The position numbers and the translations under genes are program-made. Shown here one piece after another: positions 6,831-14,373 of a stretch of DNA of 16,883 nt. The number at the start of each line of letters is the position of its first letter. Positions within the stretch are counted from its first letter, which is position 1. This stretch comes from Fidelibacterota bacterium (lineage in GTDB: Bacteria > Fidelibacterota > Marinisomatia > SCGC-AAA003-L08 > D37C17). The notes beneath the pieces are model-generated. The model was given only the letters and a program-made list of their open reading frames with translations, ran no database searches and was not told where the DNA came from. The DNA lies in the NCBI GenBank assembly GCA_018671635.1, contig JABHHG010000063.1, forward strand, positions 1 to 16,883. The letters are read 5' to 3'.

Positions 6831-8660
6831 ATGGACGTAAAGGAAATTTTATCTCAAATCCCCAGATCACCTGGGGTATATTTTTACCGAAATGATAAAG
6901 ATGAAATTATCTATATTGGTAAGGCCAAGATATTGCGTAATCGGGTACGTTCATATTTCCAAAAGAGTAAGCATGTAGATGTAAAAACCCAGGTAATGGT
7001 GAAACATATTGCCCATATTGATTGGTTGGTGGTGCGCGATGAGGTAGAAGCATTACTCACTGAAGCTAACATGATCAAAGAACATCGCCCCCGATATAAT
7101 GTGCTCCTAAAAGATGATAAAACGTTTCCCTATGTACGTATATCCAATGAACCATATCCGCGTGTAGAGATTATTCGAGCCAAGCATTTAACTAAAGACA
7201 AGCATACCTATTTTGGCCCCTATACGGATGCAGGCTATCTGCGTGAGTTACTACGGTCATTGCATAAGATATTTCCCATTCGAACCTGTAATTACTATAT
7301 AGATACTACCTCTATTAAACAGAAGAAAGTATCGGTATGTTTGGATTATCATATTAATAGATGTGAAGGCCCATGTGAGGGATTGGTCAGTGAAACTCAC
7401 TATGGAGAAATGATTCATCAGATAAAGCAATTCTTGAAGGGGAGAAATGATAATATTAAGAAACACTTAAAAGATGCTATGACCCTAGCTAGCGATGAGA
7501 TGCGTTTTGAGGATGCGGGCCACTATCGTGACCAATTTCAGGCGATTATAGTATTTACTCAACGTCAAAAGCTTCTCTCTCAAGATTTTATGGACCGTGA
7601 TATTCTAGCTGTTTCGGCAGAATTATCATATGGAGTTGGTGTGCTTATGCGTATTCGGAATGGACACTTAATTGGTCGTGAAAAGTTTCAGTTAAAAATA
7701 GCTGATGCAGATAATACTCCAGTGATTATGAGTCAATTCTTCACCCAGTACTATAATGCTACGGCCGACCTCCCTAAAGAAATCCTATTAGATACTCCTA
7801 TAGAAAATATAGAGCAGTTAGAAAAATGGCTTACCAGTGAAAAAGGGAGTAAGGTAAATATTTTGGTGCCAGAGCGTGGTGAAAAGAAGAGACTGGTAGA
7901 TACCTGTGTAAAAAATGCTGAGCTCCATTTGGCCAGTATCCGATTTAAGAAAATTAAACGGAAAGAGCATATACCTAAAATGGTTGCCCAGTTAAAAGAG
8001 GATTTGGGCTTAGGTGCGCCACCTCGGCGGATTGAGGCATTTGATAATTCAAATATTCAGGGGGCACATCCAGTGGCCGGAATGGTCTGTTTTATAGATG
8101 GAAAACCCCGAAAGTCAGAGTATAGAAAGTTTAATATTAAAACAGTGGAAGGAATTGATGATTTTGCATCCATGCGAGAGATAGTGGGACGACGATATAA
8201 GCGAGTATTGGATGAGAAGAAGTCACTTCCTGATTTAATTTTAATTGATGGCGGAAAGGGTCAGCTCTCAGCCGCAAAGTCTGCATTAGATGTATTAGGT
8301 CTAGGATATGTACCGGTTATTGGACTTGCTAAGCGTTTAGAGGAAGTATTCAAACCAGATATCCCTGAGCCACAGAATATTCCCAAATCATCTCCAGGAT
8401 TACATCTATTGCGTCAACTAAGAGATGAAGTGCATCGTTTTGCTATAACGTTTCATCGGTCTAAAAGAGACAAGACAATGACATTGTCTATGTTTGAAGA
8501 TATCCCTGGTATGGGAAAGAAGCGAGTTCAGAAGCTATGGGAAGTATTTGAATCACTAGAAGATATAAGATCTGCATCTGTAGATGAAATTAAGGATAAA
8601 TGTGGGTTTTCAGAGCTTCTAGCAGAAGCTATTTTAAATAAAGTCAGTAATATTAACTAA
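6831..8660 (+). CDS. uvrC: UvrABC system protein C (excinuclease subunit)
   Basis: UvrC makes both incisions around bulky DNA lesions after UvrA/UvrB damage recognition. The 609-residue product is complete. An N-terminal GIY-YIG nuclease domain (PGVYFY... IYIGKA, about 14-90) makes the 3' cut. Four cysteines, Cys153, Cys170, Cys178 and Cys182, match the iron-sulfur-binding set, with the last three in the usual C-x7-C-x3-C spacing. A UVR segment near 195-230 binds UvrB. An RNase H-like domain supplies Asp405 (FDNSN), Asp473 (IDGGKGQ) and His535 for the 5' cut. Helix-hairpin-helix repeats follow at the C terminus. The ATG fits the family start (LSQIPRSPGVY), but no Shine-Dalgarno precedes it. 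The gene has its own 146-base upstream region and converges on msrA, one base apart. Confidence 0.97.
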   Translation: MDVKEILSQIPRSPGVYFYRNDKDEIIYIGKAKILRNRVRSYFQKSKHVDVKTQVMVKHIAHIDWLVVRDEVEALLTEANMIKEHRPRYNVLLKDDKTFPYVRISNEPYPRVEIIRAKHLTKDKHTYFGPYTDAGYLRELLRSLHKIFPIRTCNYYIDTTSIKQKKVSVCLDYHINRCEGPCEGLVSETHYGEMIHQIKQFLKGRNDNIKKHLKDAMTLASDEMRFEDAGHYRDQFQAIIVFTQRQKLLSQDFMDRDILAVSAELSYGVGVLMRIRNGHLIGREKFQLKIADADNTPVIMSQFFTQYYNATADLPKEILLDTPIENIEQLEKWLTSEKGSKVNILVPERGEKKRLVDTCVKNAELHLASIRFKKIKRKEHIPKMVAQLKEDLGLGAPPRRIEAFDNSNIQGAHPVAGMVCFIDGKPRKSEYRKFNIKTVEGIDDFASMREIVGRRYKRVLDEKKSLPDLILIDGGKGQLSAAKSALDVLGLGYVPVIGLAKRLEEVFKPDIPEPQNIPKSSPGLHLLRQLRDEVHRFAITFHRSKRDKTMTLSMFEDIPGMGKKRVQKLWEVFESLEDIRSASVDEIKDKCGFSELLAEAILNKVSNIN

Positions 8661-8661
8661 A

Positions 8662-9183
8662 TCACTTTTCCAATTTACTTTTTTTGAATTTTTCAACCTT
8701 TGGGCGTATTACAAATTGACAGTATGGTGCATTGGGATTGTTTTTAAAATAGTTATGGTGATAGTCCTCAGCGGTAGAATAATTAGCAATGGGACTGATT
8801 TCAGTGACGATACGGCTATCTAAACCTAAATGGGTGTCTGCATGTTTCTTTGATGCTTGGGCTGATTGATGTTGGGCCTCTGAATGATAGTAAATTACCG
8901 ATCGATATTGAGTACCAGAATCTGCACCTTGTCGGTTGAGGGTGGTGGGGTCATGGGTCGTCCAGAAAACATCTAAGAGTTGGCTAAATGATACAATATT
9001 TTCATCAAATTCTATTTGGCAAACTTCTGCATGACCCGTATTACCGCCACAAACCTCTTCGTAAGTGGGATTCTCAATTGCTCCACCTGCATACCCAGGT
9101 TCAACTGATATGACTCCAGGGATGGACTGAAATATAGCCTCCACACACCAAAAACATCCTGCCCCAATCGTTGCAATTTCCAT
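8662..9183 (-). CDS. msrA: Peptide methionine sulfoxide reductase MsrA
   Basis: MsrA reduces the S epimer of methionine sulfoxide in oxidised proteins, recycled by thioredoxin. The 173-residue product begins directly at the catalytic signature GCFWC (9-13), with catalytic Cys10 and no signal peptide, so it acts in the cytoplasm. Further family blocks are EPGYAGG (33-39), GNTGHAEV (47-54) and the WTTHDPTTLNRQGAD..GTQYRS segment, followed by a basic C-terminal tail. No MsrB domain is fused. A Shine-Dalgarno AAGGAG lies five bases before the ATG. It is the only minus-strand gene in the window, convergent with uvrC and divergent from uvrB. Confidence 0.96.
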   Translation of the reverse strand: MEIATIGAGCFWCVEAIFQSIPGVISVEPGYAGGAIENPTYEEVCGGNTGHAEVCQIEFDENIVSFSQLLDVFWTTHDPTTLNRQGADSGTQYRSVIYYHSEAQHQSAQASKKHADTHLGLDSRIVTEISPIANYSTAEDYHHNYFKNNPNAPYCQFVIRPKVEKFKKSKLEK

Positions 9184-9189
9184 ATTACT

Positions 9190-9203
9190 CCTTTAATTAA
9201 AGG
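9190..9203. repeat. Perfect palindrome over the msrA ribosome-binding site
   Basis: CCTTTAATTAAAGG is a perfect 14-base palindrome. On the minus strand it contains most of the msrA Shine-Dalgarno (AAAGGAG). It could be an operator, or chance in an AT-rich leader. With no loop it would form only a poor intramolecular hairpin. Confidence 0.35.
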
Positions 9204-9206
9204 TAA

Positions 9207-9235
9207 ATTTTACTTCGAATCTCGTTGATAAACAA
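9207..9235 (-). promoter_or_regulatory. Candidate sigma-70 promoter for msrA
   Basis: Read on the minus strand, TTGTTT (9230-9235) and TAAAAT (9207-9212) are 17 bases apart, with a 5 of 6 match to the -10 consensus and a poor -35. Transcription would start near 9200 and give a short leader. A GTTG-N5-CAAC inverted repeat (9224-9236) overlaps the -35 box and might bind a repressor. The support is consensus matching only. Confidence 0.3.
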
Positions 9236-9289
9236 CTAAATGATATAAATTTATTTCACAATAAGGCAGAAATGTCATTTTATTTTACT

Positions 9290-9304
9290 AAGGAGGATAT
9301 GTAA
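9290..9304 (+). promoter_or_regulatory. Strong Shine-Dalgarno followed by a start-stop pair in the uvrB leader
   Basis: AAGGAGG (9290-9296), one of the strongest Shine-Dalgarno sequences in the window, is followed after two bases by ATG TAA (9299-9304), a start codon and an immediate stop. The uvrB ATG lies 21 bases past the AAGGAGG and has its own weak but well-placed AGG (9310-9312). No in-frame earlier uvrB start exists, because TAG occurs at 9309-9311. The element may hold ribosomes at the leader, or may be a relic. Confidence 0.4.
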
Positions 9305-9317
9305 ATTATAGGTCATT

Positions 9318-11309
9318 ATGGCAGAGTTTAAATTACATTCTCAATTCAAACCTATGGGAGACCAGCCTGAAGCGATTAAGCAACTCTCAGAGGGAGTGAT
9401 GCGTGGCGACCGAGATCAGGTCCTCTTGGGTATTACCGGTTCAGGTAAAACCTTTACCATGGCCAATGTTATTGAAAAAGTGCAAAAACCAACCCTCATT
9501 TTGAGCCATAATAAGACTTTGGCAGCCCAGTTATATGGTGAGTTCAAAGCGCTATTCCCCGAAAATGCAGTGGAATTTTTCATTTCATACTATGATTATT
9601 ATCAACCTGAGGCGTATTTACCTGTTACCGATACATTTATTGAAAAAGATTTATCTATGGATGAGGAGATTGATCGTCTTCGCTTGAAGGCTACAACGTC
9701 GCTTATCGGCCGTCAGGATGTGATAATTATCGCGTCTGTTAGCTGTATTTACGGTATTGGTTCACCCGATTCATATCGCGCCATGTTGGTGCAAGTATAT
9801 AAAGGGCAGACCTTAGACCAGAAATCATATCTGAAAGATTTGGTTAATATCCATTATAATCGGAATGATATGGTGTTAGAGCCAGGCACCTTTCGAGTTC
9901 GGGGGGATGTTATTGAGGTGTTTCCCAAGTATGATCAGTTTGCGGTTCGCATAGAATTATTTGGCGATGAGGTGGAGGCTATATATTCGTTTAATGTACT
10001 CACTGGTGAGCGATTGCAGGTGTTTGATGAATTTTGGGTTTATCCGGCTCGACATTTTGTAACCTCACGTGAAAACCTCCATCGTGCCATGGATGATATT
10101 CGGGGAGAGTTGATTCCCAGATTAGAACAATTGCGTGAAGATGGTAACCTTTTAGAAGCACAACGATTAGAGCAACGTACATTTTATGATTTAGAGATGA
10201 TGTCTGAGCTGGGCTATTGTTCGGGGATTGAAAATTATTCTATGCATTTAGAGGGGCGTAAGCCGGGAGAACGACCCAGTACACTTATTGATTTCTTCCC
10301 CGATGATTTTTTGATGTTTGCAGATGAATCGCATGTATCAATCCCCCAAATTAGAGGGATGTATAATGGTGACCGTGCCCGAAAAATTAATTTAGTTGAA
10401 CATGGATTTAGATTGCCCTCGGCTATGGATAATCGCCCCATGAAGTTTGAAGAGTTTGATGAAAGTATTAATCAACTCATTTATGTGTCTGCCACCCCCA
10501 GTGATTATGAGTTGGAAAAGTGTGATGGGGTTATCGTGGAGCAAGTTCTTCGACCCACAGGATTGTTGGATCCGAAAATTGTATTGCGTCCAACTGAGGG
10601 CCAAATCGATGATTTAATTGGTGAGGTCCGAAAAGTAGTGGCCAATAATGAACGTGTGCTTATCACCACCCTCACCAAGCGTATGGCAGAAGATTTAACC
10701 GATTATCTAAAAGGAGTGAATATTCGGGCCGAGTATATGCACTCTGATATTAAGACGGTTGAGCGAGTCAGTATTCTCCGTGGTTTGCGTATGCAAGAAT
10801 TTGATGTGTTGGTAGGCATTAATCTTCTTCGTGAGGGTTTAGACTTGCCTGAGGTATCATTGGTTATTGTACTGGATGCTGACAAGGAGGGGTTTTTACG
10901 GTCCAAATCATCATTATTGCAGGTGTCTGGTCGGGCTGCCCGAAATGTGAATGGCCGTGTAATTCTTTATGGAGATAAGATTACTGCCTCCATGCAAAAT
11001 TTAATTGATGAAACAGATCGCCGATTTAAAATTCAATCTGAGTACAACAAAAATAATGGCATTACGCCTAAAACTATATATAAATCGGTGGATGAAATCA
11101 AGTTAACTACCGCAGTTGCGGATGCCAAAGGTGAGTATATTGCTGAGGCGAAATTAAATATTGATGTTTCTACTTTAGATGGAATGGAAACGAAGGAAAT
11201 TTTAGAACAGCTGAAGCGTAAAATGAAAAAATGTGCCAAGGAACTCCAATTTGAACAAGCGGCCATTCTACGTGATGAAATTGAGAAAATTGAAGGAACG
11301 TTGAAATGA
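9318..11309 (+). CDS. uvrB: UvrABC system protein B (damage-recognition helicase)
   Basis: UvrB is the ATP-driven core of nucleotide excision repair: loaded by UvrA, it verifies the lesion and recruits UvrC. The 663-residue product is full length. It shows Walker A GITGSGKT (38-45), the beta-hairpin region beginning SYYDYYQPEAYLP, the DESH helicase box, GLDLPEV and RAARNVNG in helicase motifs V and VI, and a C-terminal UVR domain (KMKKCAKELQFEQAAILRDE) that contacts UvrC. It diverges from msrA across a 134-base region; I could not identify a convincing promoter or a LexA-type box there. Its stop overlaps the purD start by four bases (ATGA). uvrA is not in the window. Confidence 0.98.
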   Translation: MAEFKLHSQFKPMGDQPEAIKQLSEGVMRGDRDQVLLGITGSGKTFTMANVIEKVQKPTLILSHNKTLAAQLYGEFKALFPENAVEFFISYYDYYQPEAYLPVTDTFIEKDLSMDEEIDRLRLKATTSLIGRQDVIIIASVSCIYGIGSPDSYRAMLVQVYKGQTLDQKSYLKDLVNIHYNRNDMVLEPGTFRVRGDVIEVFPKYDQFAVRIELFGDEVEAIYSFNVLTGERLQVFDEFWVYPARHFVTSRENLHRAMDDIRGELIPRLEQLREDGNLLEAQRLEQRTFYDLEMMSELGYCSGIENYSMHLEGRKPGERPSTLIDFFPDDFLMFADESHVSIPQIRGMYNGDRARKINLVEHGFRLPSAMDNRPMKFEEFDESINQLIYVSATPSDYELEKCDGVIVEQVLRPTGLLDPKIVLRPTEGQIDDLIGEVRKVVANNERVLITTLTKRMAEDLTDYLKGVNIRAEYMHSDIKTVERVSILRGLRMQEFDVLVGINLLREGLDLPEVSLVIVLDADKEGFLRSKSSLLQVSGRAARNVNGRVILYGDKITASMQNLIDETDRRFKIQSEYNKNNGITPKTIYKSVDEIKLTTAVADAKGEYIAEAKLNIDVSTLDGMETKEILEQLKRKMKKCAKELQFEQAAILRDEIEKIEGTLK

Positions 11310-12577
11310 AAATTAACACAAAAATACTCATTCTCGGAAGTGGTGGTCGTGAACACGCATTTGCATGGTCATTAGTCAATGATGAAAATGTAGCTACAGT
11401 TTATTGTTCTCCTGGAAATGGGGGCACCGATGCGATTGCGAAAAATGTAGATTTAGATGTGTCCAACCATCAATCCATTATAGAATTTGTTAAAACAAAT
11501 AATATTGATTTAACTATTGTGGGCCCAGAAGCACCTTTGGCTGATGGCATTGTGGATAGCTTCCAAAAAGTGGGATTGCCTGTTTTTGGGCCAGACAAAT
11601 ATGCATCACAATTAGAGAGCAGTAAACTATTTGCACGTGATATGATGGCAGACTATAATGTTCCGAGTCCAAAGTATTATGCGTGTAAAAACAGAGATGA
11701 GGTAGATTTAGTTAAAGTAGCACTTGAACTGCCACTCGTATTAAAGGCTGATGGACTCGCCGCAGGAAAGGGTGTGATTGTATGCACCACTGAAGCCGAG
11801 TATGAGGCGGGACTCACTACCATGTTTGATAAAAATGCTTTCGGGGATGCGGGTGCAAAAGTATCTGTTGAGGATTGTTTGATTGGTGAGGAACTATCCG
11901 TGTTTGCCGTTTGTGATGGAGATGATTATGTAATTCTAAATACGGCGCAAGATCATAAACGTGCATACGATGGTGATAAAGGTCCCAATACAGGTGGAAT
12001 GGGAGCATATTCACCCACACCTCTATCTACAGATGATATTATGGAAAAGACGAAATCGACTATAATTGAGCCCACATTGAAGGCTATGCGTGATGTGGGA
12101 CATCCATTTGTAGGATTTTTGTATGTGGGACTTATGGTTGTGGATGGTGAGCCTTTTGTGATTGAATTTAATGTGCGTATGGGTGACCCTGAAACACAGG
12201 TGGTACTTCCATTATTAGAAACCTCCCTTTTTGAGTTACTGTGGAATGCAACCCATGGAAAAATTAAAGATTCAACGGTTAAAATTTCACAAAAGACTGC
12301 CGTAACAGTAGTGTTGGCCGCAGAAGGATACCCCAATTCTTATCCAAAAGGAATGGAGATTTCTGGTCTAGAGGATGATGGACTAGTCTTCCATGCGGGG
12401 ACTAAAAAAGTGGATGATAAAATGGTAACCTGTGGGGGGCGTGTACTAAATGTTGTGGGTTTTGGTAATGATTTAAAGTCTGCAATTGATGATGCATATC
12501 GTATTGTAGAAGGTGTTAATTTTGAAGGTAAATTTTACCGTAAAGATATTGGTCAAAAAGGCCTCAATAGAGATTAG
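11306..12577 (+). CDS. purD: Phosphoribosylamine-glycine ligase (GAR synthetase)
   Basis: PurD catalyses the second step of de novo purine synthesis, joining glycine to phosphoribosylamine with ATP hydrolysis. The 423-residue monofunctional enzyme has the N-terminal LILGSGGREHAF loop (8-19), the IVGPEAPLADG block, an ATP-grasp domain with LKADGLAAGKGV, DHKRAYDGDKGPNTGGMG, and the metal-binding signature FNVRMGDPETQ. It is not fused to PurM or PurN, unlike the eukaryotic form. The ATG overlaps the uvrB stop, so it probably depends on uvrB translation. No other purine gene is nearby, so the pathway is scattered. The stop TAG is embedded in the Shine-Dalgarno of the next gene. Confidence 0.97.
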   Translation: MKINTKILILGSGGREHAFAWSLVNDENVATVYCSPGNGGTDAIAKNVDLDVSNHQSIIEFVKTNNIDLTIVGPEAPLADGIVDSFQKVGLPVFGPDKYASQLESSKLFARDMMADYNVPSPKYYACKNRDEVDLVKVALELPLVLKADGLAAGKGVIVCTTEAEYEAGLTTMFDKNAFGDAGAKVSVEDCLIGEELSVFAVCDGDDYVILNTAQDHKRAYDGDKGPNTGGMGAYSPTPLSTDDIMEKTKSTIIEPTLKAMRDVGHPFVGFLYVGLMVVDGEPFVIEFNVRMGDPETQVVLPLLETSLFELLWNATHGKIKDSTVKISQKTAVTVVLAAEGYPNSYPKGMEISGLEDDGLVFHAGTKKVDDKMVTCGGRVLNVVGFGNDLKSAIDDAYRIVEGVNFEGKFYRKDIGQKGLNRD

Positions 12578-12585
12578 GAGGCAAT

Positions 12586-13812
12586 ATGAGTGTAGATTTA
12601 GATAAGATAAGGCGATCCGTAGGTATTATTGGTGAGTCCGGCTCAATTCAAGAAATGCTTGCCACCATTGGTCAAGTGTCCAATACCAATATTTTAGTCC
12701 TCATTACGGGTGATTCTGGCTCGGGTAAGGAAATGGTGGCTAAGGCGATTCATAAAAATAGTCGTCGTAAGTTTGAGAGTTTAGTAACCGTGAATTGTGC
12801 CGCAATTCCATCTGGAATTATTGAGTCTGAATTATTTGGTCACAAAAAGGGTTCATTCACAGGCGCTTCCGAAAATCGTAAAGGGTATTTTGAGGCTGCA
12901 GATAAAGGCACTATTTTCTTGGATGAAATTGGTGAGCTCCCTACTGAAACACAGGCAAAGTTATTGCGTGTTATAGAGCAAGGTGAGTTCCTCAGAGTAG
13001 GCGATACCAAAACCCAAAAGGTGGATGTTAGGATTGTGGCGGCCACCAACAAAAATTTAGCAGAAGAAGTGAGTAAAGGTAATTTCAGGCAAGACCTCTA
13101 TTATCGATTAAAAACTGTAACGGTAAAAGTGGCTCCATTGAGAGATCATATGAGTGATATCTATTTGTATATTGAGCGATTTGGATTAGAATTTACCGCC
13201 AAGAATGACATCCCATTTAAGGGGTTTTCATCAGAAGCGATTGTTGTAATGAAAAAACATTCATGGCCAGGGAATATACGTGAGTTGAAAAATTCAGTGG
13301 AAAGCATGATTGTATTGAATCGGGGTGAGCGCATTACCGATACAATGGTCATAAAACATTTGGATTTAGATGAGTTTAATATGAATCCTAATTTACCGGT
13401 GTTTGTCAGTGATGACCCTGATAAAATGGAGCGAGAGTTGATTCTGAAGCAATTGCTCTTTTTACGACAGGATGTGAATGAATTGAAACAAATAATGGTT
13501 GGTCGTACTCCGTCGGTGGAAGAACCTATTCAGCCGGCAAATCCTGCATTATATTTACCGCCACCCACACCGTCTGAATTTGTGGATTATGGTGGGCGAA
13601 CCAATATTGAGGATAGTTCTGCCACTGTAATTCAAGATGATGCCTTGGGGGAGCTAACCATGGATGAATTAGAGCATGAAATTATTGAGCGTACATTAGA
13701 AAAGTTTAAAGGGAATCGACGGAAAACGGCTCAATCATTGAATATTTCTGAACGAACGCTATACCGAAAGATTAACGATTATGGAATCAAGAAGAAATAC
13801 CGTGATCAATAA
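12586..13812 (+). CDS. Sigma-54-dependent transcriptional activator without sensory domain
   Basis: This 408-residue AAA+ enhancer-binding protein remodels RNA polymerase-sigma54 at -24/-12 promoters. The AAA+ domain starts almost at the N terminus (about 12-245), so there is no receiver, GAF or PAS module. It shows Walker A GDSGSGKE (42-49), a GSFTGA sigma54-contact loop (89-94, Ser for the usual Ala), Walker B FLDEIGE (111-117) and WPGNIREL (227-234). A linker contains a coil-forming stretch ERELILKQLLFLRQDVNELK, typical as I recall of Bacteroidota homologues, and then a Pro-rich part. A Fis-type helix-turn-helix covers about 354-408 (KGNRRKTAQSLNISERTLYR). AGGAGG (12576-12581) lies four bases before the ATG. 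Activity may depend on protein level or an unseen partner. Its targets are unknown, and I saw no clear sigma-54 promoter here. Confidence 0.92.
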   Translation: MSVDLDKIRRSVGIIGESGSIQEMLATIGQVSNTNILVLITGDSGSGKEMVAKAIHKNSRRKFESLVTVNCAAIPSGIIESELFGHKKGSFTGASENRKGYFEAADKGTIFLDEIGELPTETQAKLLRVIEQGEFLRVGDTKTQKVDVRIVAATNKNLAEEVSKGNFRQDLYYRLKTVTVKVAPLRDHMSDIYLYIERFGLEFTAKNDIPFKGFSSEAIVVMKKHSWPGNIRELKNSVESMIVLNRGERITDTMVIKHLDLDEFNMNPNLPVFVSDDPDKMERELILKQLLFLRQDVNELKQIMVGRTPSVEEPIQPANPALYLPPPTPSEFVDYGGRTNIEDSSATVIQDDALGELTMDELEHEIIERTLEKFKGNRRKTAQSLNISERTLYRKINDYGIKKKYRDQ

Positions 13813-14365
13813 GAAAATTATTTTCATGTTACCTCTGCTTATGGCTTGTGGAATTTATTCTATGAAGGGGACTATTCCTGCACATATTAAGAGTATTTCA
13901 ATTTCACCCATAAAAAATGAATCGACTGAGTTTGCGGTAGTTGACTTAGTGGGGGAGTCTATAAACACTCAAATGATTTCTGAAAATATTCTCAAATTGA
14001 CAGGGCAAGATGAGGCGCATAGTCAGTTAGATATTATCATAAAATCAGTGACGGATATGCCCTATACGTACTCATTGAATACAACTGAGAGTGAGCATGT
14101 TGATGAATGGAAAATTACCATTAGAGCACAGGTAACGTGGTCAGATTTAAAGAATGATGAGCTGTTAGTTGACCGTCAATTAAGTAGTTTTGGTATCTAT
14201 GGTACCGGTGTTGACATCAGTAGCGATGGCATCGATAATGACAGTGATGGATTGACCGATGATGAAGATAGCGATGAGTTTGGTTCTCCACGTGAAAGTG
14301 CGGTTCGAATTGCCGTAGAAAAAATTACAGAATTAATTATTAATGAAATTACATCCACATGGTAA
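13781..14365 (+). CDS. lptE: LptE-like outer-membrane lipoprotein (LPS assembly)
   Basis: The 194-residue product looks like the LptE plug that partners LptD in inserting lipopolysaccharide into the outer membrane. A lipoprotein signal peptide ends in LLMAC, with lipidated Cys23, and is followed by GIYSMKGTIPAHIKSISI, which is the usual Bacteroidota LptE beginning (CGIYSF.. IP..K.. I). A predicted beta-rich middle and a C-terminal helix (RESAVRIAVEKITELIINEI) also fit. Residues 145-165 form an acidic insertion whose core, residues 152-163, fits DxDxDGxxDxxD, like thrombospondin type 3 calcium loops; I do not expect this in ordinary LptE. The gene starts inside the activator gene (32-base overlap). 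A GTG at 13802 is an alternative that gives a shorter signal peptide. The family is divergent, so the name rests on the N terminus and gene order. Confidence 0.78.
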   Translation: MESRRNTVINKKIIFMLPLLMACGIYSMKGTIPAHIKSISISPIKNESTEFAVVDLVGESINTQMISENILKLTGQDEAHSQLDIIIKSVTDMPYTYSLNTTESEHVDEWKITIRAQVTWSDLKNDELLVDRQLSSFGIYGTGVDISSDGIDNDSDGLTDDEDSDEFGSPRESAVRIAVEKITELIINEITSTW

Positions 14366-14369
14366 AGGA
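14364..14369 (+). promoter_or_regulatory. Shine-Dalgarno deciding the asnS start
   Basis: AAAGGA ends four bases before the ATG at 14374. The in-frame ATG at 14359, 15 bases upstream, lies inside the lptE 3' end and has no purine-rich site before it. This favours 14374 as the asnS start, although 14359 would fit the overlap habit of this genome. Confidence 0.45.
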
Positions 14370-14373
14370 AAAG

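Noticed and set aside
9256..9261. TCACAA as a second CRP site between msrA and uvrB
   Set aside because: Only the right half matches; the left half would be TATAAA at 9244-9249, which does not resemble TTGTGA.
9184..9317. SOS (LexA) box before uvrB
   Set aside because: Neither CTGT-N8-ACAG nor GAAC-N4-GTTC is present, and the palindromes there are not shared with the uvrC leader.
11953..12336. A 127-codon open frame on the minus strand
   Set aside because: It is antisense to the conserved ATP-grasp part of purD and is Ser/Thr-rich without a motif or ribosome-binding site.
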